Assembly: GCF_003696365.1 (NCBI RefSeq)
Contig: NZ_RFFM01000002.1
Coordinates: 496,001-560,000, forward strand
Direction: 5' to 3'
DNA: 64,000 nt
Source: Stutzerimonas zhaodongensis
GTDB lineage: Bacteria > Pseudomonadota > Gammaproteobacteria > Pseudomonadales > Pseudomonadaceae
The first letter of the stretch is position 1. Every line of letters begins with the position of its first letter. Positions 32,659 to 43,500 of this stretch are shown here, piece after piece. The position numbers were made by a program, and so were the translations under genes. The notes beneath the pieces are model-generated. The model was not told the DNA's origin. It did not search any database and worked only from the letters and a program-made list of their open reading frames with translations.

Positions 32659-33048
32659 CGAGGAGTCCTTAATGCAGCGGAACGAACGCGTAATCATGCA
32701 GGGAATAGCCGGTAACGGCACGCCTTCGTGACAAGCGAAGCACTATCGCCCGAGCCGGCTGCCATGAAACAGGTGCAGATAGCCTTGAAAAAAACGGATC
32801 AGTCATGGCGCAGCGACTGTGACCTGACGCCGCAGGGCTCGGCGACCGGGTGTGTTATGCCAACCCTGATAGGCGCTCAGCTGACCAGCAATGGCACGTC
32901 GTCTGGCTAGCTCGACTCTTGGGAGGCTAGGCAATCGTGAAACCCGGGCTATCTGATCCGTATATTTCTGGCTTACCTGAGCCTGTTATGTAACAAGACT
33001 CAACCCTGATTATCAGCACCGCCTGATTAGCCTGATAGGGGCGCTGCA
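32659..33048. other. Intergenic region with divergent promoters and CTGAT repeats
   Basis: 390 nt between lrgA and ccoG without a convincing gene; a 60-codon frame at 32728-32910 has no ribosome site and no recognisable features. Close to ccoG, 33006-33040 holds a palindrome CTGATTATCAG and two more CCTGAT copies. No clear Anr/Fnr box (TTGAT-N4-ATCAA) was seen, although ccoG homologues usually belong to low-oxygen operons. Confidence 0.5.
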
Positions 33049-34458
33049 ATGACCGAACGCATTCCTGCCGCGATCATCGAAACCGTTGACCCGCGCAAAC
33101 CCATTCGCCTCACACCAGCTCAAGCCGGCGGGCCAATCCATACCCGAAGTTTCACCGGTGTTTTTCGCAATCTGCGCCTACTGGGTGCCGGTCTCCTGTT
33201 TCTGCTCTACTTCGGCACCCAATGGCTGAACTGGGGTGATCGCCAGGCGGTGCTCTGGGATCTTGGGAAACAGCAATTTCACATCTTCGGCACTACGTTC
33301 TGGCCACAGGATTTCATCCTGCTCTCAGCGCTGCTGATCATTGCTGCGTTCGGGTTGTTCTTCATTACCGTGCTGGCCGGTCGGGTCTGGTGTGGTTATG
33401 CCTGCCCGCAAAGTACATGGACGTGGGTGTTCATGTGGGCTGAGAAAGTCACCGAGGGCGATCGCGGCCAACGCATAAAGCTGGACGCGGCACCCTGGTC
33501 ACCTGCCAAGTTGCTGCGCCGCGGCGCCAAGCACGCGATCTGGCTGGCCGTGAGCCTTGCAACGGCAATCGCCTTTGTCGGCTACTTCACCCCGGTCCGG
33601 GAACTGGTGATCGAGCTGTTCACCTTACAGCTCAACCCGACCGCCAGCTTCTGGCTGTTTTTCTTCACCACCGCCACCTACCTCAATGCTGGCTGGCTGC
33701 GGGAAAAGGTCTGCGTGCACATGTGTCCATACTCGCGCTTCCAGAGCGTGATGTTCGACGCCGACACCCTTACCGTTTCGTACGATGCCAACCGCGGTGA
33801 GCGCCGCGGCGCTCGGCGCAAGGACAGTGATCCGCGCGCGCAGGGCCTGGGTGACTGCATCGACTGCACCCTGTGCGTGCAGGTCTGCCCTACCGGCATC
33901 GACATTCGCAATGGGCTGCAACTCGACTGCATCAGCTGTGGTGCCTGCATCGACGCCTGCGATAGCGTAATGGACAAGATGGGCTACGCCCGCGGGCTGG
34001 TTCGTTATACGTCAGAACGTGTGCTGGAAGGCGGCAAGTCGCAGCTGCTACGACCACGACTGGTGGGCTACGCTGCGGCGTTGCTGTTCATGGTTGGCGC
34101 CTTTGTATGGGCGCTGGATACGCGACCGATGCTATCGCTGGACGTGACCAAGGACCGTACGCTCTACCGCGAGAATGTGCAGGGTCAGATCGAGAACATG
34201 TACAGCCTCAAGGTCATCAACAAGACCCAACAACGACGTGACTATCTGATCAGTCTCGGCGAGGGCCCTTTCGAATTGCAAGGCACTCTCGAAATCACTC
34301 TGGCTCCCGGTGAAATCTCTAACCTGCCGGTCAGTGTGGCACTGCTCGATGAACAAGACGCCGGCAACCATGAACTGCGTTTTGCGGTAACGGACTTGAG
34401 CGACCCGGCAAGTCAGGTGAGTTCGCCAAGCACCTTCATCTCGCCGAGGGTTCGTTGA
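33049..34458 (+). CDS. ccoG: Cytochrome c oxidase accessory protein CcoG (RdxA/FixG)
   Basis: 469-residue membrane ferredoxin-like protein needed for assembly of cbb3-type oxidase, proposed to handle copper reduction. Several helices in the N-terminal half, the motif WCGYACPQSTWTWV near residue 117, then two 4Fe-4S motifs CIDCTLCVQVCP (about residue 270) and CISCGACIDACD, and a C-terminal periplasmic Ig-like domain (about 360-469). It stands alone: ccoNOPQ and ccoHIS are not in the window. AGGGG precedes the ATG. Confidence 0.95.
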   Translation: MTERIPAAIIETVDPRKPIRLTPAQAGGPIHTRSFTGVFRNLRLLGAGLLFLLYFGTQWLNWGDRQAVLWDLGKQQFHIFGTTFWPQDFILLSALLIIAAFGLFFITVLAGRVWCGYACPQSTWTWVFMWAEKVTEGDRGQRIKLDAAPWSPAKLLRRGAKHAIWLAVSLATAIAFVGYFTPVRELVIELFTLQLNPTASFWLFFFTTATYLNAGWLREKVCVHMCPYSRFQSVMFDADTLTVSYDANRGERRGARRKDSDPRAQGLGDCIDCTLCVQVCPTGIDIRNGLQLDCISCGACIDACDSVMDKMGYARGLVRYTSERVLEGGKSQLLRPRLVGYAAALLFMVGAFVWALDTRPMLSLDVTKDRTLYRENVQGQIENMYSLKVINKTQQRRDYLISLGEGPFELQGTLEITLAPGEISNLPVSVALLDEQDAGNHELRFAVTDLSDPASQVSSPSTFISPRVR

Positions 34459-34593
34459 AGTGGCGTTGACGAGCGGGCGTCAGCGACTGGGATTGCCTGT
34501 ACGCTGCGCTTTATTTGCATGCTCCGGGGCCCGGGCGCATGGCTCGGCAACATACGCCACTATGCTCAGCGAAACTGGCAGATACGTACTTCG

Positions 34594-36003
34594 ATGAAAC
34601 GTTACGAGAAATTTGCAGACGAAATTGCCGAGCTGATTCGCAGCGGGATGCTGACGCCTGGAGAAAAGGTGCCCTCGGTGCGTCACGCCAGTCGTACCTA
34701 TGGCGTCAGCCCTTCCACGGTCTTCCAGGCGTATTACCTGCTCGAAGATAGAGGGCTGATTCAGGCGCGCCCGCGCTCCGGCTATTTCGTTCGTGAACAT
34801 GCCAAGCGCCCGTTGCATGAGCCGGAGATCAGTCCCCGGCTGAGCGAGACCACGGATGTCGATGTGAGTGAGCTGGTTTTCTCGGTCCTCGCTTCCCTGC
34901 GTGATCCAGCCACCGTGCCTTTCGGCTCAGCCTTCCCCAGCCCCGATCTCTTTCCTCTGCCGCGCCTGGCACGTTCCATGGCGCAGACCGTACGCGAGAT
35001 GCCCGCGCGCGAAGTGGTCGCAGAAATGACCAGCGGCCACCCTGACCTGCGGCGACAGATTGCCCTGCGCTACATGGTCAGCGGGGTGATGCTGCCGATG
35101 GAAGAGCTGGTAATCACGACCGGGGCCATGGAAGCGCTGAACCTGTGCCTGCAGGTCGTCACCGAGCCGGGTGATCTGGTTGCCATCGAAGCGCCGGCTT
35201 TTTACGCGACCCTACAAGTGCTGGAGCGGCTCAAGCTCAAGGCGGTCGAAATCCCGGTCCATCCCCGCGAAGGCATCGACCTGGACGCGCTGGCAAGCAG
35301 CCTCGCTACCCTGCCGATTAAGGCATGCTGGTTCATGAGCAGCTTGCAGAACCCCATCGGCGCGAGCATGGGGGAAGACAAGAAAGAGCGCCTCTATGCC
35401 CTCTTGAAGCACCACCAGGTGCCACTTATCGAAGATGACGTATACGCCGAGCTGTACTTCACCCGAGAGCCTCCCAAACCGGTGAAAAGCCACGACCGTG
35501 ACGGCTTGGTGATGCACTGCGGCTCATTCTCCAAAAGCCTGGCGCCGGGATATCGGGTCGGCTGGGTCGCTGGCGGCCGTTATGCCGAGCAGATCAGTCG
35601 GCTGAAACTGATGACCACCATTTCTCCTTCAGTGCCAGCCCAGGCCGCCATCGCCGACTACCTGCAACATGGCGGCTATGACCGTCACCTGCGCAAGTTA
35701 CGCCACGCCCTTGAGCGCCAGCAGGGGGAAATGCTGGCCTCCGCCGCACGGCATTTCCCTTCTGGCACTCGAGTCACGCGGCCCTGTGGCGGTTATTTCC
35801 TCTGGTTCGAATTTGCCGAGCAGGTCGATTCGTTGCAGTTGCTGCAATTGGCACTTGCCCAGGGCATCAGCCTTGCGCCGGGGCCCATATTCTCAGCAAC
35901 ACGACGCTTCACTAACTGCGCACGGCTCAATCACGGCCACCCTTGGGATGAGCGCAGCGAGGACGCCATGGCGCTGCTCGGACGTATGATCAAGTCCTTC
36001 TGA
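34594..36003 (+). CDS. MocR-type (GntR-aminotransferase) transcriptional regulator
   Basis: 469 residues from the ATG at 34594 (MKRYEKFADEIAELI), which puts the GntR winged helix at residues 1-70 (GEKVPSVRHASRTYGVSPSTV). The rest is a fold-type I aminotransferase-like domain; the PLP lysine is expected in GSFSKSLAPGYRVGW at about residue 313, with TTGAMEALNL and the Asp in LIEDDVYAELYF as PLP contacts. MocR proteins use PLP or aminoacyl-PLP as effector. It is convergent with phzF, 13 nt apart; its own target genes are not evident. Confidence 0.9.
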   Translation: MKRYEKFADEIAELIRSGMLTPGEKVPSVRHASRTYGVSPSTVFQAYYLLEDRGLIQARPRSGYFVREHAKRPLHEPEISPRLSETTDVDVSELVFSVLASLRDPATVPFGSAFPSPDLFPLPRLARSMAQTVREMPAREVVAEMTSGHPDLRRQIALRYMVSGVMLPMEELVITTGAMEALNLCLQVVTEPGDLVAIEAPAFYATLQVLERLKLKAVEIPVHPREGIDLDALASSLATLPIKACWFMSSLQNPIGASMGEDKKERLYALLKHHQVPLIEDDVYAELYFTREPPKPVKSHDRDGLVMHCGSFSKSLAPGYRVGWVAGGRYAEQISRLKLMTTISPSVPAQAAIADYLQHGGYDRHLRKLRHALERQQGEMLASAARHFPSGTRVTRPCGGYFLWFEFAEQVDSLQLLQLALAQGISLAPGPIFSATRRFTNCARLNHGHPWDERSEDAMALLGRMIKSF

Positions 36004-36015
36004 ACTCGTCTGCCC

Positions 36016-36807
36016 CTATATTTCGATGGTGCCCTGCAGATATCGCACCGCATGACCTGCGATGAATACCCGCTCGCCCTCGACACGGCAATACAGCAAT
36101 CCACTGCGACGCGAGGCCTGCAGTGCGAGCAGGGATACTTTACCGAGGCGCTCTGCCCAGTACGGTGCAAGCCCCGCGTGAATCGAGCCGGTGACCGGAT
36201 CTTCGTCTCCACCATTGGCCGGCCAGAAGTAGCGTGAGACGAAATCCTGCTCACGACCCGGTGCGGTGACCACCACATCCAGCGGAGCGAGCGATTTGAG
36301 CAGCACGAGATCGGGTGAAAGTTGCCGGACCTGCTCTTCGTGCTCAAACACCGCAAACCAGGCCTGGCGGCTTTTCAGCACGGCCTGAGGCAATACGCCG
36401 AGGCCGTTGAACAGCTCGACAGGCGGATTATCGACCGGCTCAGGCGCACGACTGGGGAAATCCATCTCAAGTCGGCCATCGTCAAGCTGAGCAACGCTGA
36501 TATCCCCGACCGCGGCTGCGCGGAAAGTCAGCGGCGCGGTCGCCATTTGCTGATCGAGCAGAACGAAAGCGCTGGCCAGAGTGGCGTGGCCGCAGAAATC
36601 GATTTCGGTGAGTGGCGAGAACCAGCGGATGTGAAAGGCACCGTCGGGCTCACGAACCAGAAAGGCGGTCTCCGACAGATTGTTTTCCACCGCGATAGCC
36701 TGCATCTGCGCATCACTCAGCCACTCGTCCAGTGGCACTACGGCAGCGGAGTTGCCTTTGAAGCGCTCATGGGTAAAGGCGTCGATCTGGTAGATCGGTA
36801 GTTTCAT
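36016..36807 (-). CDS. PhzF-family isomerase
   Basis: 263 residues, diaminopimelate epimerase-like fold. Start at 36807 (MKLPIYQIDAFTHERFKGN). The catalytic Glu region ENNLSETAFLV, the FKGNSAAVV loop and the late DEDPVTGSIHAGLAPYW match the PhzF/YddE family. True phenazine PhzF would lie in a phz cluster; no other phz gene is present, so the substrate is unknown. Convergent with the MocR gene. Confidence 0.9.
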   Translation of the reverse strand: MKLPIYQIDAFTHERFKGNSAAVVPLDEWLSDAQMQAIAVENNLSETAFLVREPDGAFHIRWFSPLTEIDFCGHATLASAFVLLDQQMATAPLTFRAAAVGDISVAQLDDGRLEMDFPSRAPEPVDNPPVELFNGLGVLPQAVLKSRQAWFAVFEHEEQVRQLSPDLVLLKSLAPLDVVVTAPGREQDFVSRYFWPANGGDEDPVTGSIHAGLAPYWAERLGKVSLLALQASRRSGLLYCRVEGERVFIAGHAVRYLQGTIEI

Positions 36808-36929
36808 GCTGGACGCTCCGTGCACGGCGCCCCATCATCGGTACGCCTGGCGAGCAGTCTGGCCAACCGGGCGGAAACGGGCAATGACGTCATGCAGCGG
36901 ATGCCGGCGACCTGGGGGTCGCCGGGGCT

Positions 36930-39900
36930 TCAGCGCTTCGAAGCCATGCTGGCTGTAAGCGTCGGTTGCGCGGGTTCGGCATGCGGCTCGCACTGGGTCT
37001 GCGCGCCGACTCGCAGGTACGGTTGCAGGATAGGCGCCATTCCCTTGAGCACCTGAACCGGCAGCGCCGAGGTAAAACGGAAGCTGTCCGCACCGCGGCC
37101 CGGGACGTAAGCGGTCAAGGTGCCGAAATGGTTCGGGCCGAGATAGAAGACGAATGTGGCAGTTCGATTGAGCGCCAGGGAACTGATAAGCCGTCCGCCG
37201 GAGCCAATGGTCTGGATGCGGTTGTCACCCGTACCGGTCTTGCCACCCACGCGCAATGGTTCTCCATCGACCTGCTGGAAGCTGCCACGCAGACGCCTGG
37301 CAGTACCACCCTCTACCACGCTGCCAAGGGCCTCTCGCAATGCGGCTGCAACTTCGCTGTGCAACACCCGTACGCCAGTTTCAGGCTTGATGCCCAACCG
37401 TGTCTCATATGGCGTATCGCTGGCAAAATGCAGGCTATCAATGCGCACGCTTGGCAGGCGCACACCGTCATTGACGATGATTCCCATCAGCTCGGCAAGC
37501 GCTGCCGGCCTGTCGCCGGAGCTGCCCAGCGCAGTAGCCAGCGAAGGCACCAGATGGTCGAAGGGATAGCCCACCCGCTGCCAACGGCGATGAATATCGG
37601 TAAAGGCCTCCACTTCGAGCATGATGCGAATGCGACTGTCGCGCGCGCTCTTATGGCGGCTGCGGAACAGCCAGCCGTAAACCTCCTGACGCTCTGCGGT
37701 GCTGGCATTGATGACTTCCGTAATGCCTGCATCGGGGTGCTTGATGAGATAACCCAGCAACCACAGGTCCAGCGGATGCACGCGCGCAATGTAGCCCTGA
37801 TCCGGCAGGCTGTAAGCGCCCGGCGCATAGCGGGTGTACAACGAGTCGAGTGTCTTTTCGCTTAGCTCAGTGGTCGGCAGGCTCTTCTTGAGGAAGCGAT
37901 CGAAGTCTGCGCGGTCGGCCTCGGGCATCAGATAACGATGCACTGCAGCAAGCCTAGGCGCCGTCGGACGCATCCCGTCGAGCAGCACTTCAATGCGCTC
38001 CTCGGCCGTCTTGCCGCGGTATTTCTTCCAGAAGCGTTGTAGGAACACCGAGCCTTCTCGATCAGCAAAGCGCTGAAGATATTCACGCCGCTCCGGATTA
38101 TCGTCCCGCTGCAACAACTCGGCGCCGTTGGAAGTCTGATAGGTGCTGTAGCTCACCAGATCTCGCATCAAACGCACAAACGGCAGGTTGATCGATTCCT
38201 GCAAGGCTTCACGCATGGTTGGCAGTCGTCCGTCATCTTCACGTCGGAAGTTGCCGAAACGGTGCATGCCTGCGCCGGTGAAGAAACGCTCTGCCGGGCT
38301 AGCCGAATACCTGCGCTCCAGCGCTGCGTCGAGCATGGCCGGAAGATTGCGATCCTCATTCTGAATCAGGTAGCCGAGCGCCCAGCGAGTCAGCGGATCG
38401 ACCGCCTCGGCTTTGCGCAGTTCACCAACACTGCTCTGCGCATAACGGTCGTGCAGCTCAGCAATGACTTCGAGATAGGTGGTGAGCACACGCAGCTTGG
38501 CCGTCGAGCCCAATTCGAGTTTGCTGCCTTCGTTGATATCGAAAGGCTGATTGGTGTTATCGGTCTGCACCCGTACGCGGAAGCCCTGCTCTCCACGTTC
38601 GAACAGTGTGAAGCTGTAGCGGACATCAGCGGTGCGCTCCGGCGACAGCATGCGTTCGCCGAACAAACCAATCTCGCCGGCGAAGACCGGCTCAGCCAAG
38701 CGGTGCAAGTACTCGCTAACCTGAGTCTGCAATTGGCCATGCAATGGCGTGGTGGCCGCAAGGTCGAGGCGATCGAGCTCATAGAGCGATACACCGAGCA
38801 GACTGCTCAGACGCATGCGGGCGGCAGTGATGCCCTTGCTGGAGGGCACTTCACGGATACCCGAATCAACTTTCAGGTCTCGGAAAACGACCTTCTGCTG
38901 CAAGGCCGCATTACGCAGCCGAGTACTGATCACCCCTCCGTTTGCCAGCAGACGAATATGACTGTCGGTGAGCTCGGCCATGTCATCCCGACCCGCGCCG
39001 AGGTAGTAGGAAGGCCGCCGTTGAGCGATCAACAATGAAAGCACCTGACGCAACGCCAGGCCCTGCGCCTCATATGGCGCATCTGCATTGCGGCGGGAAT
39101 CGAGCAGCCGATTGACCTCGGCAAAGTCCGCACCGAACCAAAGCCGAAGCCCGTCAGCGATACCATGTACCTCACCGTGGCCATAAGCCGCCGACAGCGG
39201 CACGCTGTTGAGGTAGTCGCGGACGATGCGCTTGCGAGTCGCCAGGGTTTCCTGGCCTTCGCGATAGGTGCGCACGCTGGCCGATACCATCTGCCGGATC
39301 TTCTCTTCGGCGCTTCCGGTACGGCCTTCAGGCGAATGGCGGTACTTCTCCACCTGTGTGGCAAGGGTACTGCCCCCGGCAGCCTGGACCGGCAGCCCAA
39401 GTTGCTTCTCCACCTGACTGATCGCAGCCATGGTAAAGCGCGGCCAGTCGACTGCCGGATTGGCCTGAGGGCGACCGGCATTGAGCAACCCGCGATCCTC
39501 GATGAACAGCAAGCTCATCGCGATGATAGGCGGCACATCATCGAAGCTCTCATAGTACTGATGAGGATAGCTGGTGGCGTACAGCGGCTCGCCGCGGCAA
39601 TCGTCGACTGTCAACCCCGCCTGGGACTTTTCCGCATAGGGCACGAAGAAGCCGTGGTTAACGTAGCGCAGAAGCGCCGGAGAAAAACGCACCTGTTCCT
39701 CGATATCGAAGCCACGCTCGGTGAGTCGTTCAAGAAAGGTCGGCAAGGCCGCGTAGCCCAGACGACGGTCGAACGGCCCCGCTTCCGGGAAGCGGATGCT
39801 GCCACTTGCGCCGGGCTCGATCTGATAATCGAGCTTTTCAGCGTAACGGCTTAACCAGAGCGCCTGCAGTTTCGAGGTCTGCATTTCATGCCAGGCGGCA

Positions 39901-40055
39901 TAGCCACCGCCTGCCAATAATGAAACGCCCAGCAACATGCCTACGCGGCGCGCCAGCCGGCTACCGTGCGGAGGTTTCTTGCCGGGTTTCTTGATCGATG
40001 GCACACGTGTGCTGCCACCCTCCCGGGATGTATTGGTTCGCCATACTGCGCCCAT
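36930..40055 (-). CDS. Large penicillin-binding protein with transglycosylase and transpeptidase motifs
   Basis: 1041 residues. A basic N-terminus and one helix (about 37-56) anchor it in the inner membrane. A GT51 glycosyltransferase domain spans about 170-350: catalytic E186-D187 in LLFIEDRGLL and GGSTLATQVEK at 227-237. The transpeptidase motifs are S517-TA-K520, S621-I-N623 and K939-TG941. The spacing from SxxK to KTG is about 420 residues, far more than in PBP1a/1b, with a roughly 300-residue insertion between SxN and KTG. The segment near 552-582 recurs at 760-790 (PLxxWxLGYLI). It may be a Pseudomonas-specific class A-like PBP; activity of the second domain is uncertain. Confidence 0.82.
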   Translation of the reverse strand: MGAVWRTNTSREGGSTRVPSIKKPGKKPPHGSRLARRVGMLLGVSLLAGGGYAAWHEMQTSKLQALWLSRYAEKLDYQIEPGASGSIRFPEAGPFDRRLGYAALPTFLERLTERGFDIEEQVRFSPALLRYVNHGFFVPYAEKSQAGLTVDDCRGEPLYATSYPHQYYESFDDVPPIIAMSLLFIEDRGLLNAGRPQANPAVDWPRFTMAAISQVEKQLGLPVQAAGGSTLATQVEKYRHSPEGRTGSAEEKIRQMVSASVRTYREGQETLATRKRIVRDYLNSVPLSAAYGHGEVHGIADGLRLWFGADFAEVNRLLDSRRNADAPYEAQGLALRQVLSLLIAQRRPSYYLGAGRDDMAELTDSHIRLLANGGVISTRLRNAALQQKVVFRDLKVDSGIREVPSSKGITAARMRLSSLLGVSLYELDRLDLAATTPLHGQLQTQVSEYLHRLAEPVFAGEIGLFGERMLSPERTADVRYSFTLFERGEQGFRVRVQTDNTNQPFDINEGSKLELGSTAKLRVLTTYLEVIAELHDRYAQSSVGELRKAEAVDPLTRWALGYLIQNEDRNLPAMLDAALERRYSASPAERFFTGAGMHRFGNFRREDDGRLPTMREALQESINLPFVRLMRDLVSYSTYQTSNGAELLQRDDNPERREYLQRFADREGSVFLQRFWKKYRGKTAEERIEVLLDGMRPTAPRLAAVHRYLMPEADRADFDRFLKKSLPTTELSEKTLDSLYTRYAPGAYSLPDQGYIARVHPLDLWLLGYLIKHPDAGITEVINASTAERQEVYGWLFRSRHKSARDSRIRIMLEVEAFTDIHRRWQRVGYPFDHLVPSLATALGSSGDRPAALAELMGIIVNDGVRLPSVRIDSLHFASDTPYETRLGIKPETGVRVLHSEVAAALREALGSVVEGGTARRLRGSFQQVDGEPLRVGGKTGTGDNRIQTIGSGGRLISSLALNRTATFVFYLGPNHFGTLTAYVPGRGADSFRFTSALPVQVLKGMAPILQPYLRVGAQTQCEPHAEPAQPTLTASMASKR

Positions 40056-40196
40056 CTTTTCTGGCCTGGCTTCCTAAAGAAATCACAGACTTAAGCTTAG
40101 CGGGTGGCGCTTCGTTCAGCGTGTCCAAGCAGACGAACGGAGAAGCCTAAAAGTCCCCGCGCTAACGCTAAGCGATCGGCGGCTGCAGGCGGTTGA

Positions 40197-40463
40197 TCAA
40201 CGGTTCCATGTCGGGTAGAAGCCTAGTCCCTCCTGCACAGGGGCTTTGTGTATCTGCATGACATCGACCGGCAGTTGGATAGGGCTTGGCTCAGCCTCGG
40301 CTGCGTCGCCACGAAAGAAAAAGCGTCGACCGTCCTTCAGTGTAAGGAACAAACCCAGCGCGCCGTGGCCCGCTCGATTAATACCAATGCTTGAGGCGCC
40401 GCTATATTCGGGACGCGCGAGCCACCGAATCAAGCCCTTCTGGCAAAGGTATCCGCTCGACAA
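40197..40463 (-). CDS. Hypothetical protein, possibly a gene remnant
   Basis: 88 codons with mixed support. The C-terminal 55 residues (GLFLTLKDGRRFFFRGD, then VDVMQIHKAPVQEGLGFY) look protein-like and codon use is compatible with the neighbours. There is no recognised family, no strong ribosome site, and the start is unclear. It lies 45 nt downstream of the RND pump gene on the same strand. It could be a small downstream gene or a leftover; an overlapping frame on the other strand (40246-40491) is a shadow. Confidence 0.4.
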   Translation of the reverse strand: MSSGYLCQKGLIRWLARPEYSGASSIGINRAGHGALGLFLTLKDGRRFFFRGDAAEAEPSPIQLPVDVMQIHKAPVQEGLGFYPTWNR

Positions 40464-40507
40464 TTACTCACGGCCGCCGGCATCTAGTTAGATGCCGGGC
40501 GATTGAG

Positions 40508-43500
40508 TTAGGCCTGCTGTTCTTCCTTGACCCGGAACCAGGCCGCATACAGCGCTGGCAGGAATAGCAGCGTCAGTGCCGTTGCAACGATCAACCCGCC
40601 CATGATCGCCACCGCCATCGGCCCGAAGAACACGCTGCGCGACAGTGGAATCATCGCCAATACCGACGCGAGCGCCGTCAGCACTATTGGACGGAAGCGG
40701 CGCACGGTCGCATCGATGATCGCGTTGAAGCGATCCTGCCCGGCGCCGATGTCCTGCTCGATCTGGTCCACAAGGATCACTGAGTTGCGCATGATCATTC
40801 CCGACAGCGCAATAGTGCCGAGCATCGCCACGAAACCGAACGGCTTGCCGAACAGCAGCAGAAACAACGCAACGCCTATCAACCCCAGCGGCGCGGTAAG
40901 GAACACCATGGCCGAGCGCGAAAAGCTCTTGAGCTGGAGCATCAGCAAGCTGACAACGACGATGACGAACAGGGGCATGCCGGCGTTCACGGAAGCCTGG
41001 CCCCGGCTCGAATCCTCCACCGTCCCGCCAACTTCCAGCAGATAGCCGCCGGGCAGTGCCTCGCGGACCTCGGCCAGAGACGGCTCGATCTGCTGGACCA
41101 GTGAAGCTGGCTGCTGATCGCCATAGATGTCGGCACGCACCGTCACCGTTGGGAGGCGATTGCGGTGCCAGATCACACCTTCCTCGAAGCCGTATTCAAG
41201 CGTGGCGACCTGTGCCAAAGGCACGCTGCGACCGTTGGCGGTAGGAATTGCCAGACTCGGCAACATCGACAGCTTCTCGCGCTCACGCGCGGTGCCGCGA
41301 AGCTGGATCTCGATCAGTTCATTGTCCTCCCGGAACTGCCCGGCTGTGGTGCCGGTAAAGGTACGCCGCAAAAAGTCCGACAGCTCCAAGGTACTCACGC
41401 CAAGGGCACGAGCCCGGTCCTGATCCACGTTCAGCAAGACCACCTTGCTCGGCTCCTGCCAATCGAGGTGCACATTGGCGACATAGGGGTTCTCACGCAC
41501 CTTGCCGGCCACCTGGCGCGCCAGTTTGCGCACCACGTCGATATGTTCGCCGGTGACGCGGAACTGCACCGGGTAACCAACGGGCGGACCGTTCTCCAGA
41601 CGACTCACGCGCCCACGCAGGCTCGGAAAGTCGTTACTCAACCGTTCGATCAACCAGCTGCGCAAGGCTTCGCGCTGCTCGATGCTTTCGGCAAGCACGA
41701 CGATCTGAGCGAAGCTGGTGGCTGGCAGCTGCTGATCAAGCGGCAGGTAAAAGCGCGGCGAGCCGTTGCCGACGTAAGCGACATAGTTATCGATCCCTGC
41801 GCGCTCCTTGAGCATCTCTTCGAGACGATGCACTTCGGCCTCGGTCGCTTTGAGCGAAGCGCCCTCGGCTAGCTTCAGGTCGACCATCAGCTCCAGCCGT
41901 CCAGACGCAGGGAAGAATTGCTGAGGAACTATACGGAACAGACCGATCGCCCCGACGAACAGCAGCAACGTCAGCACGATCACCGACTTGCGTCGTTGCA
42001 CACAGAACCGGATCACTCGTCGAACACGCTGATAGAACGGCGTCGAGTACGGGTCATGTCCCTGTTCGCTACCGCCGTGTTTCTGGGCGTGCCGCTTGGC
42101 CAGGTCCGGCAGTAGTTTCGCGCCTAATAGCGGCACGAACACGACTGCGGCTATCCATGAAGCGATCAGCGCGATGGTCACGACCTGGAAAATCGAGCGG
42201 GTGTATTCACCGGTGCTCGATTGTGCCGTGGCGATTGGCAAAAAGCCCGCAGCGGTAATCAAGGTTCCGGTGAGCATCGGAAAGGCCGTGCTGGTCCAGG
42301 CGTAACTCGCAGCCTTGAGGCGGTCGTAGCCCTGCTCCATCTTGATCGCCATCATCTCGACGGCAATGATCGCGTCGTCCACCATGAGCCCCAACGCCAG
42401 CACCAGCGCACCCAGGGAGATCTTGTGCAGGCCGATGTCCAGGTAATGCATGCTCGCGAACGTCATCGCCAGTACCAGCGGAATCGACAGCGCGACCACC
42501 AGGCCCGTGCGCACCCCAAGCGAGAAGAAGCTCACCAGCAAAACGATCACCAGCGCCTCGATCAGCACCTGCACGAATTCACCAACGCTGGTCTTCACGG
42601 CGGCTGGCTGATCGGACACCTTGCGCAGCTCCATGCCGGCCGGCAGTTCCTGCTGCAGCTTGGCGAACTCACCTTGCAAGGCATCGCCAAGCACCAGTAT
42701 GTCTCCGCCTGCCTTCATCGAGACCGCAAGGCCGATCGCCGGCTCGCCCATGAAGCGCATGCGTGGTGCCGGCGGGTCGTTGAAGCCGCGGTATACCTCA
42801 GCCACATCACCAATGCGGAAGGTGCTGCCCGCAACTCGAATGGGGAAGTCGCGAATCTCTTTCACCGTCTCGAAACTGCCGGTGACTCGCAGTTGCACAC
42901 GATCACTCACTGTTTCGACGAAGCCCGCCGACATGACCGTGTTCTGCGCTTCCAACGCCTGCTTGACGGCTTCCAACGGCACCCCGAGCGTAGCCAGCTT
43001 GACGTTGGAAAGCTCTATCCAGATCTTCTCGTCCTGCAAGCCGATCAATTCGACCTTTCCGACGTTCTTCACCCGTTGCAGCTGGAGCTGAATGCGATCT
43101 GCGTAATCCTTGAGAACGGCGTAGTCGAACCCTTGGCCGGTCAGCGCGTAGATGTTGCCGAACGTCGTGCCGAACTCGTCATTGAAGAAGGGCCCTTGCA
43201 CACCGGCCGGAAGGGTATGGCGGATGTCGCCGATCTTCTTGCGGATCTGGTACCAAAGATCGGGAATCTGCTCGGACCGCATCGAATCGCGCGCCATGAA
43301 GGTCACGTTGGATTCGCCGGGGCGGGAGAAGGAGACAATGCGCTCGTATTCTCCAGTCTCCATGAGCTTCTTCTCGATACGCTCGGTGACCTGCCTGGAC
43401 ATCTCCTCTGCAGTTGCACCCGGCCATTGGGTCTGGATCACCATCGCCTTGAAGGTAAAAGGCGGATCTTCGCTCTGACCGAGCTTGCTGTACGACAGCG

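Noticed and set aside
32728..32910. 60-codon frame between lrgA and ccoG
   Set aside because: No ribosome site, no recognisable protein features; region reads as promoter DNA.
40246..40491. 81-codon plus-strand frame overlapping the 88-residue candidate
   Set aside because: Low-complexity shadow; the minus-strand frame is weak but better.
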